DNA from: JAJFTV01 sp964426355
Lineage (GTDB): Bacteria; Chloroflexota; Anaerolineae; Anaerolineales; Anaerolineaceae
Direction of reading: 5' to 3'
Assembly: GCA_964426355.1 (NCBI GenBank)
Contig: CAYRRA010000044.1
Coordinates: 1 to 24,810 of the forward strand
DNA: 24,810 bases
The notes under the pieces were generated by a model. It made no database searches. It was not told the origin of the DNA and worked only from the letters and a program-made list of their open reading frames with translations. Of this stretch, positions 14,177 to 21,942 are shown piece after piece (position 1 is the first letter of the stretch; each line of letters begins with the position of its first letter). The position numbers were made by a program, and so were the translations under genes.

Positions 14177-16321
14177 ATGAAAAAAGCCATTATTCTCTTT
14201 TTCGTTTTGATGATGCTGGTGGTGAGCGGGTGTAAACCAGACCAGGAAATTTCCTCCACGCAGGTGCAGGAAACAGCAACCACCCTGCCTGCCAGCGAAA
14301 CTCCTGCACCTACCGAAAAACCTTCTCAAACGCCGGCTCCTACTGAGACCGTCGAACCCACTTCAACACACACCGCCCAACCCACTGCCACCAGCACGCC
14401 GCCCTCCATCTCAGCGGAGAATGCACGCCAGCTAAACCTGACCCAGCGCAGCGGCGGCGGAGCCATGGTGGGCGTTGCACTTTCCCCTGACGCATCACAA
14501 GTTGCCGTGCTGACGACCCAAAAATTATTGCTGTTCGATGTCGCCAACGCCTCATTGGTTTGGGAAGTTGAAGCCGAAAAAGTGTTTCAAGAAATCGCTT
14601 TCTCAGAGGATGGCACCATCCTGACCACCATGACACGCGGCGGGAGCGTGCAGCGCTGGAATGCCAAAAACGGCACCCCTGCCGGCGATCCCCTGCCCAT
14701 TCAGCCAAACACCCGCGATGTCGCCATTTCGGGAAACGGCGCAGTGTTAATCACCCTGGATAACTTCGACCAGACCTATCTTTGGGACACAACCACAGGC
14801 GAGCAAATGCAGACCAACAACGGTCTGGCGTATCCGTTTGGCGCAATCGAAGTGGCTGCTGCACCGAACGGCGAATTGTTCTTGAACTCAGGCATCGATT
14901 CAAAAATCAGTTACCAGATCCGTCTGTGGGACGTGCGCCGCGGACGTTTTCTGATCGGGCTGCGCGGATTGCCGGGCGAAGTATACGATATCCAATTCTC
15001 ACCGGACAGCAAATATGTTACTGCGCTATCAACGCGCGTCGCAGGCGGGCTGCACGGTATGCAGAACCTGTATCTCTGGCGCGCTGAGACGGGTGCGCTG
15101 CTGGACACCGTTGACCTGGCGCTGGATGTCTCCACACACACCTTCCTGGGGGATGGCGCCACCGTACTGGCAGGAACTGCCAGCGGCAAGGTACTGATTG
15201 TGAGCTTCCGCTTTGGCGAGCGTTACACTTATGGGTATATCAAAGATCAATTTTTTGCCCATGAAACAGCTCTCATCGACTTATCTTCCTCAGCAGACGG
15301 GTTGAAGTTCGCATCGGCTGCCGTAGATGGCAGTGTGAAGGTTTGGAATATCACCAACGGCGAAACACTTTTCTCCAGCCAGGTAGAGGGTCTTTCCCTT
15401 CAATCGCTCACCGAAGAATGGGTGTATGAAAACCTGACCGTATTCTCTCGCAGCCACAATCCCGGCACCACTGTTTCATCGGATGGAAAACTGTTTGTGC
15501 GCACCGCCGCCGATCTTCACTCGATTGACATCATCGATGCCAGTACCCATGAACGGATAAAGAACCTGCAAATTGAACTCACTGGCTACTACGCATCTCC
15601 TGTCTTCTCCCCCGATGGAAAAACGGTTGCTGCCGCATTTGCTGGAAATAAGATTATTTTCTGGGATGTGGAGAGCGGATTGGATATCCTCCGCCTCACC
15701 ACTCAACACATCAAACCCATCACCCGCCTGAAATATTCTCCCGATGGGAGCCAACTGGCTTCTTTGAGTGATGGAGAGCTGTTTGTTTGGGAGCCCGCAT
15801 CTGCCAGCCTCAAGCACAAACTGACCGCATTTGATACCTTTACCTTCTCACCGGATGGCACGCTCATCATCACAGATGCCCAGGAGGAGGGCGTGAATGT
15901 TTTGGATGCACAAACCGGCAGGAAACAGGTGCTGCTGAGTTCTTATTACGTCAACGACCTGGCAATCACCAATGACAATGCCATCATTGCCGTGGCAGGA
16001 TACCGCTCGCCGGTACGATACCAGCAAGACAACCTGGTCTATTTCCTCAATATCGCCGACCGCAAGTTTATACGTACCATTGAGTTAGCTGGTTATCCAT
16101 CCGAAGTCATGGACCTGGTGTATTCGCCCGACAACAGCCTGATTGTATCCCTCGACCTGTACGGCAGTATTTACGTCTGGAACGCACAGGCAGGAACGCT
16201 GCTGGCGCGATTTGAGGAGCAAGTGTTGTTACCGGCAGACATTTATTTTAGCAGCGACTCTCGCACCATTCTCATCACCGCAGCCGATAACACCGTGCAG
16301 CAGTACCAGGTTACCCCCTGA
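14177..16321 (+). CDS. WD40-like beta-propeller lipoprotein
   Basis: A 714-residue exported lipoprotein. The signal peptide ends in VSGC (Cys19). A Thr/Pro/Glu-rich linker of about 50 residues follows, then propeller repeats to the C-terminus. I count 14 blade-like units with an SPDG-like turn, from ALSPDASQ near residue 95 to YFSSDSRT near 690, many closing with a W or F before D (LWDV, VWNI, FWDV, VWEP). Fourteen blades would form two seven-bladed propellers. Such domains bind other proteins or ligands and have no catalysis of their own. ATG 14177 is chosen because GGAGG lies 6 bases upstream; the in-frame GTG at 14171 would touch the SD. It is a single-gene transcript. The partner is unknown. 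Confidence 0.92.
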   Translation: MKKAIILFFVLMMLVVSGCKPDQEISSTQVQETATTLPASETPAPTEKPSQTPAPTETVEPTSTHTAQPTATSTPPSISAENARQLNLTQRSGGGAMVGVALSPDASQVAVLTTQKLLLFDVANASLVWEVEAEKVFQEIAFSEDGTILTTMTRGGSVQRWNAKNGTPAGDPLPIQPNTRDVAISGNGAVLITLDNFDQTYLWDTTTGEQMQTNNGLAYPFGAIEVAAAPNGELFLNSGIDSKISYQIRLWDVRRGRFLIGLRGLPGEVYDIQFSPDSKYVTALSTRVAGGLHGMQNLYLWRAETGALLDTVDLALDVSTHTFLGDGATVLAGTASGKVLIVSFRFGERYTYGYIKDQFFAHETALIDLSSSADGLKFASAAVDGSVKVWNITNGETLFSSQVEGLSLQSLTEEWVYENLTVFSRSHNPGTTVSSDGKLFVRTAADLHSIDIIDASTHERIKNLQIELTGYYASPVFSPDGKTVAAAFAGNKIIFWDVESGLDILRLTTQHIKPITRLKYSPDGSQLASLSDGELFVWEPASASLKHKLTAFDTFTFSPDGTLIITDAQEEGVNVLDAQTGRKQVLLSSYYVNDLAITNDNAIIAVAGYRSPVRYQQDNLVYFLNIADRKFIRTIELAGYPSEVMDLVYSPDNSLIVSLDLYGSIYVWNAQAGTLLARFEEQVLLPADIYFSSDSRTILITAADNTVQQYQVTP

Positions 16322-16325
16322 CGCT

Positions 16326-16352
16326 GAAGAAAGGCGAAAACCGCCTTCTTTC
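16326..16352 (+). terminator. Weak terminator after the WD40-like gene
   Basis: AAGGCG (16331-16336) pairs with CGCCTT (16342-16347) around AAAAC, extended by four outer pairs past one mismatch. The 3' arm ends TTCTTTC, but no real U-tract follows. Confidence 0.4.
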
Positions 16353-16373
16353 GGTGAAAAAATACTCTAATAT

Positions 16374-16412
16374 ATCCTTCTTATAATTGTTTTTATACTT
16401 CTTAAGAAGGAT
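16374..16412. repeat. Inverted repeat in AT-rich spacer
   Basis: ATCCTTCTTA (16374-16383) pairs with TAAGAAGGAT (16403-16412) around 19 bases. A 12-base self-complementary CTTCTTAAGAAG (16398-16409) overlaps the right arm. A plus-strand TATAAT (16382-16387) also lies here but has no good -35. Its role is unknown. Confidence 0.45.
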
Positions 16413-16424
16413 GTATGGTTTTAT

Positions 16425-16453
16425 TTGGACAAAACGCATAGGCATGTTATTCT
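16425..16453 (+). promoter_or_regulatory. Promoter-like sequence ahead of the candidate RNA
   Basis: TTGGAC (16425-16430), a 17-base spacer and TATTCT (16448-16453) with TGn in front (16445-16447). The predicted start at about 16459-16460 is the first base of the closing stem of the structure that follows. Confidence 0.45.
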
Positions 16454-16458
16454 TTTAG

Positions 16459-16591
16459 TCAATTGTCATACAACCATTCAAGGGTAGAATTGGGTTGTAG
16501 TTCAAGGTTCGTGTGACGATTACTGCCAAAAGCAGTAACCACATCATCACTATGCGCCAGTGATATGTGGCACGATCAGAATGACAATTGA
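16459..16591 (+). ncRNA. Candidate structured RNA, multi-branch fold
   Basis: No open frame of note. A perfect 11-bp stem closes the element: 16459-16469 with 16581-16591. Inside, in order: a hairpin of 6 plus 4 pairs with a 2-base bulge (16470-16479 with 16487-16498); a 5-bp helix (16509-16513 with 16571-16575) enclosing two abutting hairpins; TTACTGC/GCAGTAA with a CAAAA loop (16520-16538); and a 12-bp hairpin with one bulged C (16539-16570). All helices are compatible with one another and all pairs are Watson-Crick. It lies between two convergent genes with a promoter-like sequence directly in front. I cannot place it in a known RNA class (not tRNA, SRP, 6S or RNase P by eye). A folded repeat or MITE-like DNA element is the main alternative. 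The strand is chosen from the promoter only. Confidence 0.5.
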
Positions 16592-16616
16592 TTTCCTCCT
16601 TTTCTCACCCTTTTTA

Positions 16617-16646
16617 GAAAGAACCTGCCTTTCGGCAGGTTCTTTC
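16617..16646. terminator. 13-bp hairpin between candidate RNA and lipoprotein gene
   Basis: GAAAGAACCTGCC (16617-16629) and GGCAGGTTCTTTC (16634-16646) pair perfectly around TTTC (GAAA on the minus strand). It lies 11 bases past the small lipoprotein stop on the minus strand and 25 bases beyond the candidate RNA on the plus strand. The T-rich tract is within the arm rather than after it. Probably a bidirectional terminator. Confidence 0.6.
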
Positions 16647-16657
16647 GCATGGCTGGT

Positions 16658-16963
16658 TTAGTGCTTCGAGCTCCTGCCGGCTCCACCGCCGCTACCGCCG
16701 ATGGAGATGAGCAGCCCCAGGATATAGCCGAAGTTGTACCACCCGCCATTATTATGCACTTCGTAAAAGTGAACGTTCTTGTTAAACAGCGAGATGAGAA
16801 ATGTGACCGGTGTGATGATGCCATGCCAGAGACCTGCCAAAAAACCGTCTGTCTCGCCTTCTTCGTTTGGCGTGTTGACAAATTCATTAGGTCCAGGTGC
16901 ACAGGCAGCAAGCAAAATCAGCAGGGAAAATGCGACCATACAGAGAACAATTTTAGTATTCAT
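16658..16963 (-). CDS. Small conserved lipoprotein
   Basis: A 101-residue protein. The signal peptide ends in LAAC (Cys21), followed by a short acidic spacer. GFLAGLWHGIITPVTFLISLF (about 40-60) is a probable membrane-embedded segment, then YEVHNNGGWYNFGYILG (about 66-82), and a Gly/Ser-rich tail. The GLWHG and HNNGGWYNFG motifs are ones I recall from small hypothetical proteins in many bacteria; no function is known to me. I start at ATG 16963, which has GGAAAGG 7 bases upstream; a longer in-frame start at 17008 would add 15 residues before the signal peptide. Monocistronic, converging on the candidate RNA. The stretch from here to about 17120 holds nothing else I can identify. Confidence 0.8.
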   Translation of the reverse strand: MNTKIVLCMVAFSLLILLAACAPGPNEFVNTPNEEGETDGFLAGLWHGIITPVTFLISLFNKNVHFYEVHNNGGWYNFGYILGLLISIGGSGGGAGRSSKH

Positions 16964-17120
16964 TCGATATCCTTTCCAGGTAAACTGACTTTCAGTGTCA
17001 TTCTTCACAAATTTATGCTAATCCATATACGTGAAACATGCGGGATTGGTTTCAAAACTGGTACAGGGTGCATTCCAAAAGAAATGAAACCAGCTCATTC
17101 TTTGAATCCCACCAACCCTC

Positions 17121-17148
17121 TTGACTTTTTGTTGAGATTTGAGATAAT
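17121..17148 (+). promoter_or_regulatory. Promoter of the pheS T-box leader
   Basis: TTGACT (17121-17126), a 16-base spacer and GATAAT (17143-17148). The start is expected near 17155, just before the T-box Stem I. Confidence 0.6.
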
Positions 17149-17170
17149 AGGGTCAAGTTAACTGAGAAAG

Positions 17171-17440
17171 ACAAAGACAGAGGAAAGTAGATCGCCGATA
17201 AGTCAACAGGGATGTGGGAGCAGTGACTGAGACTCCTGCAAGACGGAAACCGATCGAAGTTCCCTCTCGAGTCGCCCAGGGGAACGCATTTCAATGCCAG
17301 TAGTCTGGGACGCAAAGCGAAGCGTTATTTAGCGCAGCCAATCGCCTTTACAAGCCGTTGGAACAAGTGGGCTGCCTTGTGCAGCCAAAAAGGGTGGTAC
17401 CGCGGTCGACCCCGTCCCTTGGGATGAGGTCGGTTTTTTT
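17171..17440 (+). ncRNA. T-box riboswitch leader of pheS
   Basis: The T-box core AGGGTGGTACCGCG is at 17391-17404. TGGT (17395-17398) would pair with the ACCA end of uncharged tRNA-Phe. Stem I is visible: AGAGG (17179-17183) with CCTCT (17263-17267), then a specifier loop (AAAGTA on the 5' side, GAAGTTC on the 3' side), then GATCG (17190-17194) with CGATC (17251-17255). The specifier triplet TTC (17260-17262) is a Phe codon. The competing terminator is 17407-17433 followed by seven T's (17434-17440). By the known mechanism, uncharged tRNA stabilises the antiterminator and lets pheS be transcribed. Confidence 0.93.
17407..17440 (+). terminator. T-box regulated terminator
   Basis: CGACCCCGTCCC (17407-17418) pairs with GGGATGAGGTCG (17421-17432), with one mismatch and one G-U pair, followed by T(7) at 17434-17440. 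It begins 2 bases past the T-box GCGG, so its formation should compete with the antiterminator. Confidence 0.85.
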
Positions 17441-17560
17441 ATTAAAGCGATTGGTGATTTAAAAAATGAATACAGGTACAGGTTATTCACCGGTTAATTG
17501 GTCTGCAATTTTCTGGTTCAACAAAAGAAACGTCAAAATTTTGACTGATCAGGAGGACGT

Positions 17561-18598
17561 ATGGAAGATGATGTATTGAAACAATTAGAGGAAATCCAAC
17601 GAACGGGCATGGAATCGCTTGAAGCGGTGCGCGACGAGGAAGGGCTGGTTGAATGGCGCAGCCGTTACTTCAGCCGTAAGGCACCTATCCTGCAAATCCT
17701 CAAGGATATCCCCGATCTGCCCACTGAGCTGCGACCCAAGGTGGGTTTGCTGGGCAACCAGGTAAAGAAAGCGCTGGAACAGCGTTTTGCTGAACGACAG
17801 GAAGAACTGCGCGAAACAGCCCTGGCACGTTCACTCAAGGAAGATCGGCTGGATGTAACCCTGCCCGGTAGACGTCCGGTGGTGGGGCGTTTGCATCCTG
17901 CCAACCAGACGCTGCGTGAGATTTATCGCGTGTTCGCCGAGATGGGCTTCCAGGTTTACCGGGCGCGGGATGTAGAAACAGAAGAATATAATTTTGAATT
18001 AATCAACATTCCAAAGCATCACCCGGCGCGCGATATGTGGGACACCTTTTTTACCAAAACACCGGGCGTAGTCCTGCGCACACATACCACACCAGGACAG
18101 ATCCACGCGATGCGCGAGACCGCACCCAACCCGGTGCGCGTGATCCTGCCGGGTATGTGCTACCGCTACGAGCAAATCAGTGCACGTTCTGAAATTCAAT
18201 TCAACCAGGTCGAGGTGCTGGCGGTCGGCAAGCGCATCGATTTCGGCGGCTTCAAAGGCACCTTGCAAGATTTTGCCCGGCGCATGTTCGGCGACCAGGC
18301 GCGCATTCGCCTGCGCCCGGATTACTTCCCTTTCACCGAGCCCAGCGCTGAAATGGATGTGGAGTGCTTCATCTGCAAAGGCGCCGGCTGCCCGGTGTGC
18401 AAACGCACCGGCTGGTTGGAGATCATGGGCTGCGGCATGGTCAATCCGATCGTGTTGCAAAACGGCGGTTACGACCCGCGCGAATACACCGGCTTCGCTG
18501 CCGGGCTGGGTCCGGAACGCATTACCATGCTGCGCCACCACATCGAAGACATCCGCTATTTCTGGAGCAATGACATTCGCTTTTTGGAGCAGTTTTAG
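17561..18598 (+). CDS. pheS: Phenylalanine-tRNA ligase alpha subunit
   Basis: A 345-residue class II synthetase alpha subunit. It forms an alpha2-beta2 enzyme with PheT and charges tRNA-Phe. The N-terminal coiled coil is about 1-85, then motif 1 (GRLHPANQ, 109-116), HTTPGQIHAMR (about 175-185), motif 2 (CYRYEQIS), and motif 3 (GLGPERITMLRH, about 316-327). FNQVEVL (214-220) replaces the usual FHQ.EGL, and GFAAGLGPER differs from the common GFAFGLG.ER. Four cysteines (269, 272, 277, 280; C-x2-C-x4-C-x2-C) form a probable zinc knuckle also known in other bacterial PheS. AGGAGG lies 5 bases before the ATG. The T-box leader controls it. Confidence 0.97.
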   Translation: MEDDVLKQLEEIQRTGMESLEAVRDEEGLVEWRSRYFSRKAPILQILKDIPDLPTELRPKVGLLGNQVKKALEQRFAERQEELRETALARSLKEDRLDVTLPGRRPVVGRLHPANQTLREIYRVFAEMGFQVYRARDVETEEYNFELINIPKHHPARDMWDTFFTKTPGVVLRTHTTPGQIHAMRETAPNPVRVILPGMCYRYEQISARSEIQFNQVEVLAVGKRIDFGGFKGTLQDFARRMFGDQARIRLRPDYFPFTEPSAEMDVECFICKGAGCPVCKRTGWLEIMGCGMVNPIVLQNGGYDPREYTGFAAGLGPERITMLRHHIEDIRYFWSNDIRFLEQF

Positions 18599-18600
18599 TA

Positions 18601-18637
18601 GAGAATATTGAGAGTAGAGAGTAGAGAATAGAGAGTC
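18601..18637 (+). repeat. Heptamer tandem repeat, left edge of IVP cassette
   Basis: Five units of the form GAGARTM: GAGAATA (18601), GAGAGTA (18610), GAGAGTA (18617), GAGAATA (18624) and GAGAGTC (18631), with two extra T's after the first. It begins two bases after the pheS stop codon. Inverted versions of the same unit occur at 19203-19216. Confidence 0.7.
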
Positions 18638-18727
18638 GTCATAAAATCATTACTGCATGACACATCTATCTCTCACCTGTGAAATCAAAGTGGTTTGCGT
18701 GAATTGTAAGGCTTATCGGAGACAACT

Positions 18728-19198
18728 ATGAGCAGTGAAGGCTTGAAAAGATTGAAAGTTTGGGTCAGCGCAAAAGATCTGGCGGTCCGGATTTGCCGCG
18801 AGGTGATCCCCGTTCTACCATCTGAAGAGAAATATGCGCTTATTCAACAATTACGGCGTTCGGCTCAAAGCATTCCAGCCAATATTGCTGAAGGGTATGG
18901 TCGTTTCTATTTCCAGGATAACATTCGCTTCTGCTATGTTGCACGCGGATCCTTAGAAGAAACAATTAGCCTTCTCATTATTGCGCATGAATTGGGTTAT
19001 CTTTCACAAGAAGCTCACCGGTCATTGATTACTGAATCAGATCTGCTTGTGCAATTAATCAATGGGTATATTGCTTATCTCAAAAAAACCAAACAAGGTG
19101 AAGAAAAACCCGGCATAGCACATACAACACATGAAGCAACAGAACAATATCAAATTGAAATTGACCTGGCAGATCACAACGAGCTCATCGACAACTGA
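18728..19198 (+). CDS. Four-helix-bundle protein (S23/IVP family)
   Basis: A 156-residue protein of the four-helix-bundle family first noted inside 23S rRNA intervening sequences and related to the Avd accessory proteins of diversity-generating retroelements. LKVWVSAKDLAVRI (about 9-22), LIQQLRRSAQSIPANIAEGYGR (about 38-59) and the YVARGSLEETISLLIIAHELGYL helix (about 70-92) are the family pattern. The residues after about 120 are an extra polar tail. Biochemical function is unknown. It lies between pheS and pheT, which are normally adjacent, and is bounded by heptamer repeats in inverted orientation, which suggests insertion as a cassette. The reading direction matches the operon, so pheT can still be co-transcribed. 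SD: CGGAG, 7 bases before the ATG. Confidence 0.9.
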   Translation: MSSEGLKRLKVWVSAKDLAVRICREVIPVLPSEEKYALIQQLRRSAQSIPANIAEGYGRFYFQDNIRFCYVARGSLEETISLLIIAHELGYLSQEAHRSLITESDLLVQLINGYIAYLKKTKQGEEKPGIAHTTHEATEQYQIEIDLADHNELIDN

Positions 19199-19202
19199 TA
19201 AC

Positions 19203-19216
19203 AATTCTCAACTCTC
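19203..19216 (-). repeat. Inverted heptamers, right edge of IVP cassette
   Basis: Read on the minus strand this is GAGAGTT followed by GAGAATT, the same heptamer type found in direct orientation at 18601-18637. It lies 4 bases after the IVP stop. Confidence 0.55.
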
Positions 19217-19264
19217 TTTTTTCAAATCTCCGGTCTATATGTAAACATAAGAGGTTGCAAAATC

Positions 19265-21805
19265 ATGAAACTCCCCCTTTCCTGGCTTAAAGAATATGTG
19301 GATATCGACATTTCCATCAACCAGCTGGCGCACATGCTGACCATGCTGGGGTTGGAAATCGAAGAAGTGCGTCTGGTCGGGCTGCCCATGCCGCAAGGCG
19401 AGCGCCTGGCTACAAAATATTACGGTCTCAGTTGGGACCCGGAAAAGATCGTTGTGGGTCAGGTCGATGAAGTGATGCCGCACCCCAACGCTGACCGGTT
19501 GGTACTGTGCCGCCTGCAGGATGGGCAGCAGGAACACATCGTGTTAACCGGTGCACCCAACCTGTTTGAGTATAAAGGCAAAGGACCGCTGGCGAAACCG
19601 CTCAAGGTGGCGTATGCCAAAGAAGGCGCCCAGATCTATGACGGGCATCAACCCGGTCAGCAGCTTGTCACGCTCAAACGCGCCAAGATTCGCGGCGTAG
19701 AGTCCTTTTCGATGGCTTGTTCGGAGAAAGAACTGGGCATCTCGGATGAGCATGAAGGCATCATCCTGCTGGACGACGACGCCCCCACCGGCGCAGCGCT
19801 GGTAGATTACATGGGCGATGCCGTGTTCGAGGTGAAGATCAACCCCAACATGAGCCGCAACGCCAGCGTTCTGGGCGTTGCCCGCGAAGTGTCTGCCGCC
19901 ACTGGCAAACCGCTTCGCAAACCGCAGCGCAGCCTTCCCACCGATGGACCCACCGTAAAAGGACAGGTCTCCATCGAAATCAGCGACCCCAAACTGAACC
20001 CGCGTTTTGTGCTGGGTCTGGTGCGCGGCGTGGAAGCACGCCCCAGCCCGTATTGGGTGCAGCGCAGGCTCACACTGGCTGGCATGCGCCCCATCAACAG
20101 TATTGTCGACTCAACCAACTACGCCATGCTCGAACTGGGCGAACCACTGCACGCGTTTGACTACGATGTGCTGGTCAAACGCGCTGGCGGAGCCGCCCCG
20201 ACCATCATCACACGCGCTGCCCTGCCTGGCGAGCACCTGACCACGCTAGACAACGTGGACCGCAAACTGGATGACTTCACCATCATGGTAACCGATACTG
20301 CCGGTGCACTTTCGCTCGCCGGTGTCATGGGTGGTCTGGAAAGTGAAGTTACGCCTGAAACGAAGAACGTCCTGCTTGAAGGCGCGACCTGGAACTTTAT
20401 CAACACGCGCCGCACGGTCAAATCGCAAAAGCTGCCTTCAGAAGCCGCCTACCGTTTTGAGCGCGGCGTGCATCCGCAAATGGCGGTTGAAGGCGTACAA
20501 CTGGGAATGGAGCGCATGGCAGCCTGGAGCGGGGGGCAAATTGCTGCTGACCTTGTGGATGCGTACCCGCTGCCCTACCAGGACCCCACAGTGCAGGTCA
20601 CAACGGCGGATGTAGTACGTCACCTGGGCATTCAATTGTCTGCACAGGAGATTGCCAGCACCCTCACAAAACTGGAATTTGAGTGTCGCGTTGAAGGAGA
20701 TACCGTATTTGCCAAATCGCCATCGTTCCGGCTGGATATCGGCGAGGATGTAATCGGTCTTGCCGATGTGATGGAGGAAATCGCTCGAATTTACGGCTAC
20801 GATAACATCCCAGCGAAACAACTGGCTGATTCTTTGCCATACCAAAAGAGCAACCTGGTGTTGATGAAAGAAGATCTGCTCCAGGACCTGTTGGTACACC
20901 TAGGATTGCAGGAAGTCATCACCTACCGCATGACTACACCGGAAAGAGAAATGCGCATCCTGCCGCCCGCTGCGCCCAAATCCAAATTGCCGTATGTTGA
21001 ATTGGAAAACCCGATCTCACAGGACCGAACCGTTATGCGACGCAGTCTGCTCGCGTCGGTGCTGGATGTGCTGGAGCACAATGCCCGCCTGAGCGATCAC
21101 CTGGCATTCTTCGAAATTGCACAGGTTTTCTTGCCACAACCCGGTGAGATACTGCCTCAAGAGCCGCGCTTCCTGGTAATCGCCATGAGCGGTGTCAACC
21201 ATCTCTCCACATGGGACCGTCAACCTGGGGCACAAATGGATTTCTACGACCTGAAAGGCGTGATTGAGGTCATGCTGACTGGTCTTCATATCGCACCGGA
21301 TGCCATCCAGTATGAAACCGGCGAACACCCCAGTTTTCACCCTGGCAAATGTGCCATTCTGAGCGTAAATGGGCAGCAGGTCGGTGTCTTTGGCGTGCTT
21401 CATCCGCTGGTCAAGGAAAACTACGATTTCGGCGCAGCACCGGTTCTGGCAGCGGAAATTAATCTGGAAATCCTGTTAGAGTTTGTGCCCTGGTTGTATG
21501 ATGTCAAACCCGTGCCGGTCTACCCAGCTATCCTGGAAGACATCGCGGTCATCGTGGATGAAGAGATTCCATCCGGGCGCGTGGAAGACCTGATCCGCTC
21601 TGCCGGAGGGGATGTGCTGGCAAATGTGCGCCTGTTCGACATTTTCCGCAGCGAGCAAATCGGCGCGGGAAAGAAGAGCCTGGCGTACAGCCTGACCTAT
21701 CTCGCAGCCGACCGCACACTGACCGATAAAGATGCCGGTAAAATCCGTCAGCGAATTGTAAACAGGTTGGAAAAAGAACTGGGTGCTGTTTTGCGCAGTT
21801 CGTAA
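19265..21805 (+). CDS. pheT: Phenylalanine-tRNA ligase beta subunit
   Basis: An 846-residue beta subunit, slightly longer than the usual ~800. Domains in order: N-terminal segment (KLPLSWLKEYVDI); OB-fold tRNA-binding domain (about 55-185, IVVGQVDEVMPHPNADRL); the B3/B4 editing domain (about 225-400), which hydrolyses mischarged Tyr-tRNA; B5 (about 430-500); the inactive catalytic-like domain (about 515-745, NPISQDRTVMRRSLL); and the anticodon-binding FDX-ACB domain (about 752-845, ending in RIVNRLEKELGAVLR). It pairs with PheS. AGAGG is 10 bases before the ATG. It is separated from pheS by the IVP gene but has no promoter of its own that I can see, so T-box control should extend to it. Confidence 0.97.
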   Translation: MKLPLSWLKEYVDIDISINQLAHMLTMLGLEIEEVRLVGLPMPQGERLATKYYGLSWDPEKIVVGQVDEVMPHPNADRLVLCRLQDGQQEHIVLTGAPNLFEYKGKGPLAKPLKVAYAKEGAQIYDGHQPGQQLVTLKRAKIRGVESFSMACSEKELGISDEHEGIILLDDDAPTGAALVDYMGDAVFEVKINPNMSRNASVLGVAREVSAATGKPLRKPQRSLPTDGPTVKGQVSIEISDPKLNPRFVLGLVRGVEARPSPYWVQRRLTLAGMRPINSIVDSTNYAMLELGEPLHAFDYDVLVKRAGGAAPTIITRAALPGEHLTTLDNVDRKLDDFTIMVTDTAGALSLAGVMGGLESEVTPETKNVLLEGATWNFINTRRTVKSQKLPSEAAYRFERGVHPQMAVEGVQLGMERMAAWSGGQIAADLVDAYPLPYQDPTVQVTTADVVRHLGIQLSAQEIASTLTKLEFECRVEGDTVFAKSPSFRLDIGEDVIGLADVMEEIARIYGYDNIPAKQLADSLPYQKSNLVLMKEDLLQDLLVHLGLQEVITYRMTTPEREMRILPPAAPKSKLPYVELENPISQDRTVMRRSLLASVLDVLEHNARLSDHLAFFEIAQVFLPQPGEILPQEPRFLVIAMSGVNHLSTWDRQPGAQMDFYDLKGVIEVMLTGLHIAPDAIQYETGEHPSFHPGKCAILSVNGQQVGVFGVLHPLVKENYDFGAAPVLAAEINLEILLEFVPWLYDVKPVPVYPAILEDIAVIVDEEIPSGRVEDLIRSAGGDVLANVRLFDIFRSEQIGAGKKSLAYSLTYLAADRTLTDKDAGKIRQRIVNRLEKELGAVLRSS

Positions 21806-21815
21806 CGATAATCAG

Positions 21816-21849
21816 CAGGGGGCTGTCCAAACAGAACGGACAGCCCCTG
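21816..21849 (+). terminator. Hairpin after pheT
   Basis: CAGGGGGCTGTCC (21816-21828) pairs with GGACAGCCCCTG (21838-21849) with one bulged G and a 9-base loop. It is a strong stem 10 bases after the pheT stop, but TATATC rather than a U-tract follows. It probably ends the phe operon. Confidence 0.55.
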
Positions 21850-21942
21850 TATATCGGCTCTTATCATAGTTGCTTCGAGGCTGGTTTTCTTCTTTACTCT
21901 TCCTATCCTCTATTATCCAGCCGGGTTAGCCTGCTTTGTAGG

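Noticed and set aside
16459..16591. tRNA, SRP RNA or 6S RNA identity for the structured segment
   Set aside because: No CCA-type acceptor or T-arm, no GGAAGGAAGC-like SRP loop, and a branched rather than single-rod fold.
18601..18637. Simple low-complexity slippage only
   Set aside because: Slippage alone does not explain the same heptamer in inverted orientation on the other side of the IVP gene; kept as a cassette edge.
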